Below, piece after piece: positions 1 to 9,680 of a stretch of DNA of 64,000 nt. Each line of letters begins with the position of its first letter. Position 1 is the first letter of the stretch. The notes below the pieces were generated by a model. The model was given only the letters and a program-made list of their open reading frames with translations, was not told the DNA's origin and did not search any database. This DNA is from JAWLDA01 sp041686855 (lineage in GTDB: Bacteria > Bacillota > Limnochordia > DTU080 > RSA5): the NCBI GenBank assembly GCA_041686855.1, contig JAWLDA010000018.1, positions 1 to 64,000 of the forward strand, in the 5' to 3' direction. The position numbers and the translations under genes are program-made.

Positions 1-120
1 TGTGGATGTCACCCTGAGCTTGTCAAGGTGACAAGGTCTTGACTTTCTTTAGGACCCTTTCGATCATCCACGCACGCTGTTTAGTTTTCAAGGTCCAACT
101 TCAACTTACGGTGTCTCACC
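1..120 (-). other. Putative rRNA operon leader
   Basis: Read on the minus strand, bases 93-74 carry CCTTGAAAACTAAACAGCGT, close to the sequence found just before 16S or 23S rRNA in many Bacillota. A good sigma-A promoter lies upstream (274-302). The rRNA itself would begin left of the window, so this is inference from a familiar leader motif. No mature rRNA sequence is visible here. Confidence 0.5.
7..33. repeat. Short inverted repeat in the leader
   Basis: TGTCACC (7-13) and GGTGACA (27-33) form a 7-bp stem around a loop containing CTGAGCTTGTC. The core resembles a palindromic intergenic repeat common in bacteria. It may be part of an rRNA processing stem or a small REP-like element. Confidence 0.35.
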
Positions 121-273
121 CAGCGTCGTTTGCCGACGCTTTTCAAAGGGGCGACACTTTGTGATTTTAACATCTTTCGTGACCTGCGTCAATCTCCAAC
201 TTTTGGCGTTTCACTCACCCGCCAAACGTGTCGGGGGAAATCTCTCCCGCCGCCGCATCGGAGCGACCTAGTT

Positions 274-302
274 ATAATAACACCGATACAATTGCGCGTC
301 AA
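274..302 (-). promoter_or_regulatory. Sigma-A promoter for the leftward leader
   Basis: On the minus strand a -35 box TTGACG (302-297) is followed after exactly 17 bases by TATTAT (279-274). Each box matches consensus at five of six positions. It drives transcription leftward toward the rRNA-like leader and lies upstream of the start chosen for the lactonase gene, which argues against longer reading of that gene. Confidence 0.65.
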
Positions 303-498
303 CTCCAAATCCTGGTTAGACCAACCTGTTCGCATGAAGCAGCATGAAATTTACGGCGCTCTATTTAATGTAGGAATCGGAACGGAAGGTCGAAAGAGTT
401 TGCTCACGAAAGTTGGATCCACAATTCTCTACACCATGGAGACCTTCGCCCGCTCCAGCGCATGCGAGCGAAACTTCACAAAGGAGTCGACCCGAGTC

Positions 499-1395
499 GT
501 GAGTTGGACGTTTGAACGCGTAGCTGGTCCCTTCTCGTTCGCCGAGGGCCCAGTCTGGGACGGCGAGGCCGTCCTTTTCACCGACATTCCGACCAGCCGC
601 ATCATGCGCTACCATCCGAAGAGTGGCACGTGCGAGCCGTACCTGACGCGGACCGCAGGAGCAAACGGACTGCGCATGGACGCCACCGGACGCATTTATA
701 CATGCGAACACGCGGGCAGACGCATAAGGCGCTTCAATCCGGATGGCACGTCCATTGTTCTAGTCGAAACCTTCGATGGAAGACAGCTCAATAGCCCCAA
801 CGACCTCGACATCGACTCTCAAGGGCGGATTTGGTTTAGCGATCCTTACTACGGCGGACCCGCATACGTCGATCACACCGGCTCTCTCGAACTAGATCAC
901 CAGTCCGTCTACCGCCTGGATCCTCATCCCAACGATACTTGGCACATCTCACGCGTTACATTCGATACGACCAAACCAAACGGATTGTTAATCTCCCCCG
1001 ACGAACACACTCTCTACGTAGCTCAAAGCGACAAGGCTCCCGAGCACCCCCGCGAGCTTCGAGCCTACCCCATTCTGCCGGATGGATCTCTTGGCGAGTA
1101 CACATGCCTTTACGATTTCGGCGCGCATCGTGGGATCGATGGAATGACCCTCGACGATCGAGGCAACATCATAGCGACGGCAGGTTGGCGCGAGAGTGGT
1201 CCGGGACCAATGGTGTACGTTTTCTCCCCAGAAGGCCGAGTCCTCGGAGAACACCCCTTCCCCGAGGACACACCGACCAACTGCACCTTCGGCGATGCGG
1301 ACCTGCGCAGCTTATACGTAACGTGTGGAGGCGACGGCTCGTTGTACCGAGCACGCACAGATCTTAAAGGGTTCATTCGAGACGGTGTCCGGTGA
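499..1395 (+). CDS. SMP-30/gluconolactonase family protein
   Basis: A 298-residue six-bladed beta-propeller of the SMP-30/gluconolactonase/LRE family, which hydrolyses sugar lactones or other esters with one divalent metal. Likely metal ligands are visible: Glu16 in AEGPVW, an Asn near 101 in SPNDLD or 161 in KPNGLL, and Asp214 in GIDGMT. I chose GTG at 499 because AAGGAG (481-486) lies upstream, the family usually starts about 15 residues before AEGPVW, and longer versions would run through the leftward promoter at 274-302. The protein has no signal peptide and is probably cytoplasmic. It converges on the barrel gene with a 22-bp gap. Substrate cannot be inferred. Confidence 0.85.
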   Translation: MSWTFERVAGPFSFAEGPVWDGEAVLFTDIPTSRIMRYHPKSGTCEPYLTRTAGANGLRMDATGRIYTCEHAGRRIRRFNPDGTSIVLVETFDGRQLNSPNDLDIDSQGRIWFSDPYYGGPAYVDHTGSLELDHQSVYRLDPHPNDTWHISRVTFDTTKPNGLLISPDEHTLYVAQSDKAPEHPRELRAYPILPDGSLGEYTCLYDFGAHRGIDGMTLDDRGNIIATAGWRESGPGPMVYVFSPEGRVLGEHPFPEDTPTNCTFGDADLRSLYVTCGGDGSLYRARTDLKGFIRDGVR

Positions 1396-1417
1396 CGTCT
1401 ACGGTGAAAGGAACTCC

Positions 1418-3727
1418 CTAGAAAAGGTACACGTACCTCAATAGTACCATTACGTCTTTGTCGTCGATATTCTCGAGCTTGTCCACGATCCTTTTTGCTC
1501 TGAGTTGCGCCGTCCAACGTGAGACCGTAGTGGGGAACAGCCTCAAGACGAGTGAGTACGTCTGAGTTTGGGTATCCAGATTGAGCCCTTTGGTTTGACC
1601 CAGGACAGTGCGAACTTCGGCCTGGACTCGGTCGAGGCGGACTCCGGCGACGGTGATACGACTCCCACTCCAGGCGGTGCCCAGATTCACTGAGGGGCTG
1701 CTTACTGCTGCGCCGATGGCGTCGACCTCCCTCTTAGACCCAGCGCCCAGTTCGTAACTCCACGGATCACGCCTAAGGATCGTCGACACTCTGGCTGTCG
1801 TCGTCGCCTTGTCATTGAGGCGATTTACAAGATCGGCAAAATCACTCTGACCAAGACGTAAATTGATGCGTCCATTAAACGACCCAAGAAGATACCGTAG
1901 ATTGCCCACCCGCACGCCAACGCTATCAGTACGCGTCTTGTTCTGATCCGCAAGAATTTGGTGCAGGGAGCGGTCACCGTTCGTCTCCTCCCGCTTTCCT
2001 GTCACCTCAATATACACCTGACCCTCCGTACGCAAATTGACGCCTCCGGCAATCGTCGTGAAACGGCTGCGCTCCCTTCCCGAGGGGGCTGGGCGGCCTG
2101 CCAACGCACTCAAGAGAGACTGCACATTATCCTCAAAACTCTCGTAACTCGCTGTCAGCCGCAGCGCTCCGTCCATGAGACGTTGTGACGCCCAACGGGC
2201 GCTGTACCCCTCCCTATCCGACGTCGCCGCACCGGCTATCGTGCGAAAGTCGGGACCGATCCGAAAGTAGCGCGCCGAGAGTGTCGAGTGCGGAAGAGTG
2301 GTACGTGCGTTCATCTCAAATCCTGCATCCAGGTAGGGTGGGTCGATAATCCAATAATTGGGATGGGGGAGTGGCATGTAGGGTCTCAGCCCAACGGGGA
2401 CGTTCCCCAGATATTCAGCAATCCGATCGTATGGTTTTCCGGATTCGGCGAGTTCGTCAAGGGATTCCCACACGTTCCCTCGAGCGTTGGGAAACGTCAG
2501 ACTGGCACCGGCTTCGACTCTTACTCGAATTCCCCGAGCCTCCGTCGCGCCGTCCACAGAGAGAACGTAGTTTTGTTGCGGGTTCATTTGGATACCTGGG
2601 ACATCGTCGTCAACGAGGCTGACGGCATTCACACCAAGTTCGGCCGCGCCGAATTCAATGGCTTGGCGTGTACCGAGAAACTTGCGAGCGTACGCCTCGG
2701 CCTCAATCGGCTGTGCGCTGATCCCGCCCGCGAGTCTCGAATCAAACACTCCCAGCTTGAGCTGCGCGTTGTAGCCTCGGTGCGAGTAGCCGTTCGCCGA
2801 CAAAGGCGAAAGTGTCGTGAATACGTCGCCCACGCTCAGTTCGAACGGGCGGCTCTCGTAGACGAGAGTGAATCGGTCCTTAGGTTGATCACTCTCCTCC
2901 CCACCTACGGATTCGCTGCTGCGCACCTCCCCGTAGGCGCTGAACGCACCCCATGAGGCTCCAAAGTTGACGACTCCGTTCAAGACGGGCTCCCCGTTGT
3001 TGCTCCCCACCTCAAGGGAGAGGTCGCCACTCACCAGAGGTCGTTGATAGATCCGAAACATTCGCACCGTTTCGTTTCCGGCCCGGTCGGACACCCGCAC
3101 TTGCAGCGAAGAAAGGGACTTCACCTCATAGGCTTGAGCAAGAAATCGCGCGGCCCGTGCGCTGATACGGGCCCGACTCGTAACGTCTCGCCCATTAAAG
3201 ATGAGACGCACTGAGTTGGGGTCTACGTTATCTCCGGCGTCCGCAAAGACGAGCACGACAAGGAACCCTTCGTCTCCCACTGAGCCAACCGGGCCTCGAA
3301 GGCTTACCGACGGAATCGTATCGTCCTTGGACACCGCAACGCGGTAGGGATTGCCCGACGCCGCAACGGCCGGTGAAGTCGCGATGTTTCCGGATGTATC
3401 GATCGCCTCGATGTAGTACTCCAGAGTCCCGACCGTGAGAAGCCTTGCGGGAATCATAGCGGCATATTCGGTGGCATCGAACTTCATTGGTATCGCATAG
3501 TAGCTAATCGTGCCAGCCGCTCGCACAAAGAGCGTCACGCGGCGGACACTTTCATTGTCGGCCACGCCGGCACTCACGCGCAACGCTGTGTCGGATATAC
3601 CTTCGCGAACTGGTATGTGATCGATGTGCGGTCGTGTCGAGTCAGCCGCTCTTGCAGATCCGACTCCGACGAGCCAAACGACTGTACTGAGAACGAGAGC
3701 GAGTCCGCGCCTCCTCAACCGTTTCAT
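1418..3727 (-). CDS. Putative outer-membrane beta-barrel protein with Ig-like N-terminus
   Basis: A 769-residue exported protein of no family I recognise by name. Residues 1-27 are a signal peptide ending in SARA. The next 200 or so residues look like two Ig/FnIII-like domains (motifs such as ADNESVRRVTLFV and DAGDNVDPNSV). The rest is rich in alternating beta-strands, and the last residues are YVYLF with a terminal Phe, the classical end signal of outer-membrane barrels. The start at 3727 is preceded by GGGGAG at 9 bases; a longer version lacks a ribosome binding site. It follows the giant Ig-repeat gene by 81 bases and is probably co-transcribed, suggesting the two products work together at the cell surface. 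Confidence 0.75.
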   Translation of the reverse strand: MKRLRRRGLALVLSTVVWLVGVGSARAADSTRPHIDHIPVREGISDTALRVSAGVADNESVRRVTLFVRAAGTISYYAIPMKFDATEYAAMIPARLLTVGTLEYYIEAIDTSGNIATSPAVAASGNPYRVAVSKDDTIPSVSLRGPVGSVGDEGFLVVLVFADAGDNVDPNSVRLIFNGRDVTSRARISARAARFLAQAYEVKSLSSLQVRVSDRAGNETVRMFRIYQRPLVSGDLSLEVGSNNGEPVLNGVVNFGASWGAFSAYGEVRSSESVGGEESDQPKDRFTLVYESRPFELSVGDVFTTLSPLSANGYSHRGYNAQLKLGVFDSRLAGGISAQPIEAEAYARKFLGTRQAIEFGAAELGVNAVSLVDDDVPGIQMNPQQNYVLSVDGATEARGIRVRVEAGASLTFPNARGNVWESLDELAESGKPYDRIAEYLGNVPVGLRPYMPLPHPNYWIIDPPYLDAGFEMNARTTLPHSTLSARYFRIGPDFRTIAGAATSDREGYSARWASQRLMDGALRLTASYESFEDNVQSLLSALAGRPAPSGRERSRFTTIAGGVNLRTEGQVYIEVTGKREETNGDRSLHQILADQNKTRTDSVGVRVGNLRYLLGSFNGRINLRLGQSDFADLVNRLNDKATTTARVSTILRRDPWSYELGAGSKREVDAIGAAVSSPSVNLGTAWSGSRITVAGVRLDRVQAEVRTVLGQTKGLNLDTQTQTYSLVLRLFPTTVSRWTAQLRAKRIVDKLENIDDKDVMVLLRYVYLF

Positions 3728-3808
3728 GAACCGGTACTCCCCCATATCAAAGAAGGGGGGCACGCCCCATGCGCGCCCCCACCGTGGTTGATCGAACAGG
3801 TTCTGGCG

Positions 3809-6800
3809 CTATTGGTTTTTCACTGTCTGAGTCACATTCACCCTGAGCGCTTCAGAGGCATCGGAAGGATTCGCGATCTGGACCAAACCTCCATCCCCAA
3901 CGGAGTCGTCGTAGATTAGCATCTCGATCGACTCACCGGGATCGAGCCAAACGAAGTGCCCCGGTTGGAATTCGAATCCGAGGTCGTCGACGTTCCGAAG
4001 CCGCATGACCAACCCGGAATTCGCTCCTCCACCGCGTCTCACTTCGACCCCGCTCCCGTCCACGTCGGCGAAATGCACAACAGTTGCGATTCCCTGGGGA
4101 GCTCCCGATTGCTCCTCACGGTCAAAGACTGTCACCGTCACCTGATCGCGCTGGATCCCGTCAACCAAGAGCGAAATGACATGCTCGCCTGCTTCAAGCT
4201 CGCCCGTGAGGCGGACTTCCCCACCAGGCAATCGGTTGAGGGACCCTGCAATCTCTCCCGTCAACGAAGAGCGCCACACGACTGTCGCTCCGTTTGGAAC
4301 GTTTGAGGCGACAAAGCGTAACGCCTCGTCGGCGATCACCGTTTGATTATCCATGGGCTCAATAATGGCGGGCTGGAGGAGTTCCCCTTCAGGCGCGGCA
4401 ATGGTCACTTGGATGGACATCTCATTCATTGCGCCGTACGCATCCCGTGCCCGCACGGTTAGCCGGTGCGCACCGGCATTTGTGAGTGTGACCTGTACGG
4501 AGGAGCCGCTGGCGATGGGTTGGCCGTCCAGTAGCCATGTGACGCTGACCCCGTGTCCCTCGGCGTCTGATGCGAGAGAGCTCAGAGTGATGGGTTGACC
4601 GTAGGGTAGAGTTGCCCCAGGTGCGGGATGCTCAATGGCCACCCTAGGAGCGGTATTCTCAGCGACGCTCACCGCGACCGCCGCTCGTGCAACGTCACCC
4701 GCCATGTCGACAGCGATAGCCTCAATCTGGTTCTCGCCAGCCGATGTGAAAGCGTAATCGAGCACGTAAGGCGATTCGGTCGAGAGTGCCACCGTCTCCC
4801 CATTAACTCGCCACGTCACGACGACCTCTTCCTTGGTACCTTCACGGACCAGATCTGGATCGCTCACGGTAGCCGTGAAGCTTTGTGCCACGCCAAATGG
4901 GACACTGTCACTGGGCGGACCGACAAGGGTCAAACTGGGTGGCGTGTTGACACCGCCCTCTTCACTGCCATTGGCGCTCACCATCAAAGTGACCGACGCA
5001 GATCCTACTCCACCCCGGCTGTCGACCGCGCCAATCGTGATGGTCATGGGTCCAGTCTCTGTAGCGGCGCGGACGAATCTGACGAACTCCCCATCTTGCT
5101 CAAAGTCGGCCAATGGCTCGCCGTTCAGGAGGATTTGTTCGATTGCTTCGCCGTCCGGGTCAGTGATTCGCACCGCGATGGCCACGTGGTCTCCCTGCCG
5201 AACGACACTCCCGGAGACAGGCTCATTGATGGTAACCGATGGGAGGGAGTTCGCCGCCACCGGAATCGATATTGAGTGCGTCCCTGTAAGGCCCAGTGAG
5301 TCAACAGCACTCATAACGAGCGTGTAGGTGCCGGGCTCTTCCACGCGAAAAGCGACGCTCCCTCCATTTCCAGGGGCGACTTCGCGACCAGTCGGTCCAC
5401 TCACTCGCCAGCCGACGTCGCCCCGAAGACCGTCTCCGTCAGGATCGCGCGCCTCAATTGCAAATTGGACCACGTCGCCCACGAGGTAGCCTGACTGCAA
5501 ACCTCGCACGCTAAACACCGGCGCAAGGTTTTGGACCACCGTTACGTTGACGCTATCGCTTCCTACGGCGCCAACATCGTCGATCGCCGAGACGATAATG
5601 TTGTACGCGCCGACACCGAGGCCGCCAAGGTTAAGCACAGTGTCATTCTCCGCAAGCAAGGTTTCGGTGGCCGACTCCCCGTTGATCAACCATTCGATCC
5701 GAACGATCTGATCATCCGGATCCACCGCGACGGCGTTCACCGCAAACGTCTCGCCAGTACGCATCTCCTGGGGTGCACCCGAAAGTGTCACCGTTGGTGT
5801 CTGGTTCTTGGACGAATTCGCCGCTCGCGGATTTTCGGCGTGAACGACGACCTGGGCATCGCCAACGGCACCGTCAGAGTCGGTAGCAATGGCGCGCACC
5901 CGGTATGAACCCGTTCTTGTCAGCGTGTACGTACCGGTCGTTACTTCTTCTCCGTTCACTTCGAATCGCAATCCGAAGTCGTAGTCATCGGAGTCGAAGT
6001 CATCGTGGACCGTGGCAGAAAGCGCGATTTCTGCGCCCCTCTCAAACCGACCAGCAGTCGGAGATTCGAACGACACCACCGGCGGTCGGTTGGGCAAGAC
6101 GTTTATGAAGGCAACGGCACGGGAGACGGCGCCACGAACATCTTCTGCCAAGAGGGTCACCTTACGCTCTTGGGGTGTGTTCAACTTAAAATTGATTGAC
6201 TCGCCGGTCCCGATCCTCCGCCCGTCTGCTTTGGCGTTCGCCGCGACAATGAACCACTCGATACGCCGTAGGCCCTCGCCTTCAGGATCGACGAGATTGC
6301 CCGCTTGAAAGCGAATCACTTCTCCACGCCGGTAGAGGCCCCCGTCGACCGGGGTTGCAATGGAGACGACGGGCGCCTGGTTGGGCGCCGCTACAAGCGT
6401 GAGCTCCGCAACTCCTACTGCGCCGAAGCTGTCGGTCACTTCGACACGAACGACATACTCCGTCTCCCCGTCCAGATCGACCGGGAAGGTGTAGCCGATT
6501 CTGTCGACTCCGCTCGCTATCGGATCACCGTCCACGTACCACTGAACTGCGAGGTTTCTGTGGGGATCGCCGTCATCATGATACGTGGCCGTCACTGTGG
6601 TTCGGTCGCCTGCAATATAGTGAACCTTCGGTACAGAGAGGCTCACCAGCGGAGGTTGGTTCTCCAACCAAAAGGTCGCCTCAGGCACCGCACCGCCGAC
6701 CGTGCGCCTGGAGAGGTCTCCCACCAAATTCACACTCCAGGTGTATCGGCGTCCGGTGACTAACTCCGGAAGCGTCTCGCCGAGGTCATCGCCGTAAGTG

Positions 6801-7702
6801 AACTCGGCATTGTAGTCAAAGTCCGAGTGCGTAATATCAATCGACTCAACCCTGCCCGTTACCCGGTCCTGGATCTTGAGTTTCGATGTCGCGGCGAATC
6901 CATCAGGAAGTTCGGGCAGTCTCCATCGAAACTCCAACTCGTCAACGGGGATACCGGCAGCGGGATAGTCGAGCGCTTCGCTATCCGGGAAGAGTAACCG
7001 GACCGCCTCGGGGTTCGTCACTCTCCACGTGACGTTGGACGTCCGCTTTGTCGTGACACCGCTCTCGGGATCCTTGGATGTAAGCTCGATCGAGAGGGTG
7101 TACGTGCCCGCGGGGAATTGCAGCGCTCGGATGGTTTCGATCAGTTCGAGCAAACCCGCGTCATCCAGATCGCCCACGCTGTCCCAATCGAAGACGTTCC
7201 GCTTAAGCCACGCTTCATCGCCGTACCAGTCGCGCAGAGACCATTTGGTGACTGTGCCCCACTCGCCGGAATCGTTCACGTCATTGAGGATCTCTTGGCG
7301 ACTCGCCCCGTCTTGCCAACTGCGGACGACATCGACGATTAATTCATTATGGGCATCGCCGGTGCGAAGGTTCCAGATTGACTCTCCTGGAGGAAGGGGA
7401 ACGGGATCGGTCTTTAAGTAACCAAGTTGTCGTCCGTTATAGGTTAATGAGAGGAAAAACGTGCCGTCCACGGCGACCGTGTTGGGATTACCAACCCGGA
7501 TGTGCAGAAGATCTTCCTCCGGATCGGTAACTAAGTCGTTGACGAAAAGCGATGCAAACTTGGTCAAAGCTACTTTGGGTTCGCTGAGACTGATCCCACT
7601 GTCGGCTTGAAGGGTGAGAGGTGCAGCTAACCCACTCGCGGAGAAAAGGAGTACCAGCGTGACCGGGATGATCACGGTCACGGCCCATCGTATCTCACGC
7701 AT
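3809..7702 (-). CDS. Giant secreted Ig/PKD-repeat protein
   Basis: A 1297-residue exported protein. It starts with a signal peptide ending near SASGLAAP, and AAGGAGGA lies 7 bases before ATG 7702. After an N-terminal region of about 350 residues, at least eight repeats of 80-110 residues follow. Each opens with an N-x-x-P-x-V type motif (for example NQAPVVSIATP, NRPPVVSFESP, NTAPRVAIEHP) and carries D-P-D/E-G turns, as in PKD, cadherin-like or bacterial Ig domains. The C-terminus (about 130 residues) is a further beta-rich domain with a cluster of Val and Asp. No LPXTG, SLH or membrane anchor is seen. It may be a periplasmic or surface scaffold paired with the downstream barrel protein. Function is unknown. 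Confidence 0.8.
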   Translation of the reverse strand: MREIRWAVTVIIPVTLVLLFSASGLAAPLTLQADSGISLSEPKVALTKFASLFVNDLVTDPEEDLLHIRVGNPNTVAVDGTFFLSLTYNGRQLGYLKTDPVPLPPGESIWNLRTGDAHNELIVDVVRSWQDGASRQEILNDVNDSGEWGTVTKWSLRDWYGDEAWLKRNVFDWDSVGDLDDAGLLELIETIRALQFPAGTYTLSIELTSKDPESGVTTKRTSNVTWRVTNPEAVRLLFPDSEALDYPAAGIPVDELEFRWRLPELPDGFAATSKLKIQDRVTGRVESIDITHSDFDYNAEFTYGDDLGETLPELVTGRRYTWSVNLVGDLSRRTVGGAVPEATFWLENQPPLVSLSVPKVHYIAGDRTTVTATYHDDGDPHRNLAVQWYVDGDPIASGVDRIGYTFPVDLDGETEYVVRVEVTDSFGAVGVAELTLVAAPNQAPVVSIATPVDGGLYRRGEVIRFQAGNLVDPEGEGLRRIEWFIVAANAKADGRRIGTGESINFKLNTPQERKVTLLAEDVRGAVSRAVAFINVLPNRPPVVSFESPTAGRFERGAEIALSATVHDDFDSDDYDFGLRFEVNGEEVTTGTYTLTRTGSYRVRAIATDSDGAVGDAQVVVHAENPRAANSSKNQTPTVTLSGAPQEMRTGETFAVNAVAVDPDDQIVRIEWLINGESATETLLAENDTVLNLGGLGVGAYNIIVSAIDDVGAVGSDSVNVTVVQNLAPVFSVRGLQSGYLVGDVVQFAIEARDPDGDGLRGDVGWRVSGPTGREVAPGNGGSVAFRVEEPGTYTLVMSAVDSLGLTGTHSISIPVAANSLPSVTINEPVSGSVVRQGDHVAIAVRITDPDGEAIEQILLNGEPLADFEQDGEFVRFVRAATETGPMTITIGAVDSRGGVGSASVTLMVSANGSEEGGVNTPPSLTLVGPPSDSVPFGVAQSFTATVSDPDLVREGTKEEVVVTWRVNGETVALSTESPYVLDYAFTSAGENQIEAIAVDMAGDVARAAVAVSVAENTAPRVAIEHPAPGATLPYGQPITLSSLASDAEGHGVSVTWLLDGQPIASGSSVQVTLTNAGAHRLTVRARDAYGAMNEMSIQVTIAAPEGELLQPAIIEPMDNQTVIADEALRFVASNVPNGATVVWRSSLTGEIAGSLNRLPGGEVRLTGELEAGEHVISLLVDGIQRDQVTVTVFDREEQSGAPQGIATVVHFADVDGSGVEVRRGGGANSGLVMRLRNVDDLGFEFQPGHFVWLDPGESIEMLIYDDSVGDGGLVQIANPSDASEALRVNVTQTVKNQ

Positions 7703-8105
7703 TTAAATTCCTCCTTAGGTTTCAACGGCCCCCCGACCCGGTAATCAGGAGTCACGCACGACCCAAGGGCGACTCTAAGTGCGCAGTGTCCTTCTCCCTG
7801 CAACGTGAAAGCCCCTCTCAATCTGCAAGAGTTTCCCCCAGTTATATGCATTTTTTCCCATTATCCCTAGAACACCGGGACGTTCGGACCACAACGGTGC
7901 GCGCTGGGGTTTATGAGGGTGAATCCGCCATTCATCACCCAACCTGAACCAAGTCTGACTTCTTCTCTACCTCGACTTCATGGCTCCGGTATGCTCCTCG
8001 TTGCTATACTCGTCCATGACAGCGACGTCACCAACGCGAAAGGAGGCCAACGAAACATACCAGTGCACGTCCGGCAAGCCAAATCACACTACGAAAGGGC
8101 GATGA
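7703..8105. other. Intergenic region between divergent genes
   Basis: About 400 bases separate the giant Ig-repeat gene (leftward) from a small secreted-protein gene (rightward). A TATAAC element (7839-7844 region, minus strand) could be a -10 box but has no good -35 box. An AGGAGG at 8041-8046 has no start codon at usable distance. I see no convincing riboswitch, RNA gene or ORF. Confidence 0.4.
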
Positions 8106-8354
8106 ATGATGAAATGGAAAGTTACACTGACTGTCGTAGCACTAGGGACCTTCCTCTCGACACCCGGATTAGCCCAGAATCCGCAACTCTCCGACCACTG
8201 CACCGAGCCATGGAAGAACCACGGTCATTACGTTTCTTGCGTTGCCCGTGCAGTCCCAGACGATGATTCTGAGCATCCAAGCGTTGCCGATGCCGCTCGA
8301 AGCGACGTCGGCAAGCCCGGAAACGCCGTTGACGGCGAGGAGCCCCAAGCCTAA
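8106..8354 (+). CDS. Small putative secreted protein
   Basis: An 82-residue product with a clear signal peptide (MMKWKVTLTVVALGTFLSTPGLAQ) and a mature part of about 58 residues holding two cysteines (near residues 32 and 45) and an acidic tail. AAAGGG (8094-8099) lies 6 bases before the ATG; a second ATG at 8109 is equally possible. It ends 24 bases before the 3' end of the convergent group II intron. I recognise no family. Confidence 0.5.
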   Translation: MMKWKVTLTVVALGTFLSTPGLAQNPQLSDHCTEPWKNHGHYVSCVARAVPDDDSEHPSVADAARSDVGKPGNAVDGEEPQA

Positions 8355-8377
8355 TCCAAAATAATCAGTCGCAACGA

Positions 8378-8452
8378 ATAGGGTCGGAGGAGGGGTTACC
8401 CCCTCCTCCGACCGTCAAACCGTGCGTGCGGATCTCCCGCACACGGCTTTCC
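8378..8452 (-). ncRNA. Group II intron domains V and VI
   Basis: Domain V runs from 8452 to 8415 with the AGCCGTGTGCGGG arm, a GAGA-type loop region and the CCGCACGCACGGTT arm. Domain VI (8413-8382) is a 14-bp stem GGTCGGAGGAGGGG paired perfectly with its complement around GTAA. The A expected to bulge 7-8 bases from the 3' end instead appears paired with U, so the branch point is not obvious. Splicing by hydrolysis, or local opening of the stem, is possible. Confidence 0.75.
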
Positions 8453-8495
8453 TTGAGCGTTGCCCCGTTGCAGGGGGCCTCTAGGTGTCCCTCCG

Positions 8496-9680
8496 TTAGC
8501 GAGGGACGTAGCAGTCCTGAAGAAGCGAGACGAGGCCCAGTCGGGTGAGTTGGTCTGTCGGAAGACGCCAATTCCACTCCGGTTGGGCCTTTTTACGAAA
8601 AGCCACGCTACGCACTCGCATACGGACCCATTGGTCAAGGATCTCGAAGAGCCCCTTGACGTGGCCCACGCCGAAATAGCGACCCCACCCTCGTAGGAGG
8701 GCATTGAGCCGGTGGATGACGGCCGAGAGCGGCCGCCCGCCTTGGCGGGGGGTGAGTTCCCTCACTTTGTCCTTGAAGCGCCGCTGCGCCTTCTTTCGGG
8801 GTCGGAATAGGAGACGACCAAAGGCCTTCATCACATGCCAGCCGAGAAACTCAAATCCCTTGCTGACGTGGACGATGCGCGTCTTCTCCGGGTGAACCGT
8901 AAGGTCCAGTTCCCCTTCGAGGATCTGCGCCATCAGGCCCTTGGCGGACTTAGCACGATTTTTGTTCTCGCACAGGATCACAAAGTCGTCCGCGTAGCGG
9001 ACGACTCGGTACCCGTATTCCGTCATCTTCACGTCGAAATAATGAAGGTAGACGTTTGCAAGAAGTGGACTCACGACTCCGCCCTGTGGGGTACCGGTTT
9101 TGGGATACGCGATGCGCCCCTCGTCCATGACTCCAGCTGTCAGCCACGCACGAATGAGACCGAGCACCGAGCCGTCGGATATCTCTTCCGCCACGAACGC
9201 CATCAGGCGCTCGTGCGGAATCGTATCGAAGTACGACTTCAGATCGGCGTCAACCACCCACGTGTAACCCTCTTCAAGGTGCGCCTTAATGCGCCGCATG
9301 GCCATGCGGGCGCCACGTCCAGGCCGGAATCCATAGTTCATGTCGAGGAACTTGCTTTCAAACACGGCATGTCGGTCCAGCACGTTGAGAAGGGCCTGTT
9401 GCACCACCCGATCTCGGACCGTCGGAATTCCGAGCGGCCTGAGACTGCCATCGATTTTTTCGATGTAGTGGCGTCGCACCGGTGACGAGGTTTACCGTTT
9501 CTCCCGCAGTTGCCGTTCGATCTCTACCAGATTCCGGTCGAGTTGTGCGCCAAACTGCCGGATGGTCTCACCATCCACCCCGGCGGCCCCTCCGTTGGCC
9601 TTCACCTTCTGCAAAGCGTTAACGAGGTTGGAGCGTTCCATCACTTGCCCATAGAGGCTGTACCACTTGCGCTTCTTCAT
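8496..9680 (-). pseudogene. ltrA: Group II intron reverse transcriptase/maturase interrupted by one stop
   Basis: Two ORF pieces lie in the same frame and are split only by TAA at 9494-9492. The first codes MKKRKWYSLYGQVMERSNLV and ends LREKR; the second resumes with TSSPVRRHYIEK. Relatives usually have Tyr at this point, so a TAC or TAT to TAA change is the simplest explanation. The second part has the RT motifs TPQGGVVSPLLANVYL and VRYADDFVILC (catalytic YADD) and the maturase segment LNALLRGWGRYFG. No HNH endonuclease domain follows. Total length would be about 394 residues. An alternative is restart at the GTG at 9479, giving a protein without the N-terminal RT0 region. Confidence 0.85.

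Noticed and set aside
130..498. N-terminal extension of the lactonase reading frame back to 130
   Set aside because: The added 123 residues show no family likeness and would run over the leftward promoter at 274-302; GTG 499 fits the family start.
2288..2956. 222-residue open frame antisense to the barrel gene
   Set aside because: No motif and no ribosome binding site; shadow of the gene on the other strand.
7913..8266. 117-residue open frame overlapping the small secreted-protein gene
   Set aside because: No ribosome binding site and no domain; the frame with a signal peptide at 8106 is better supported.
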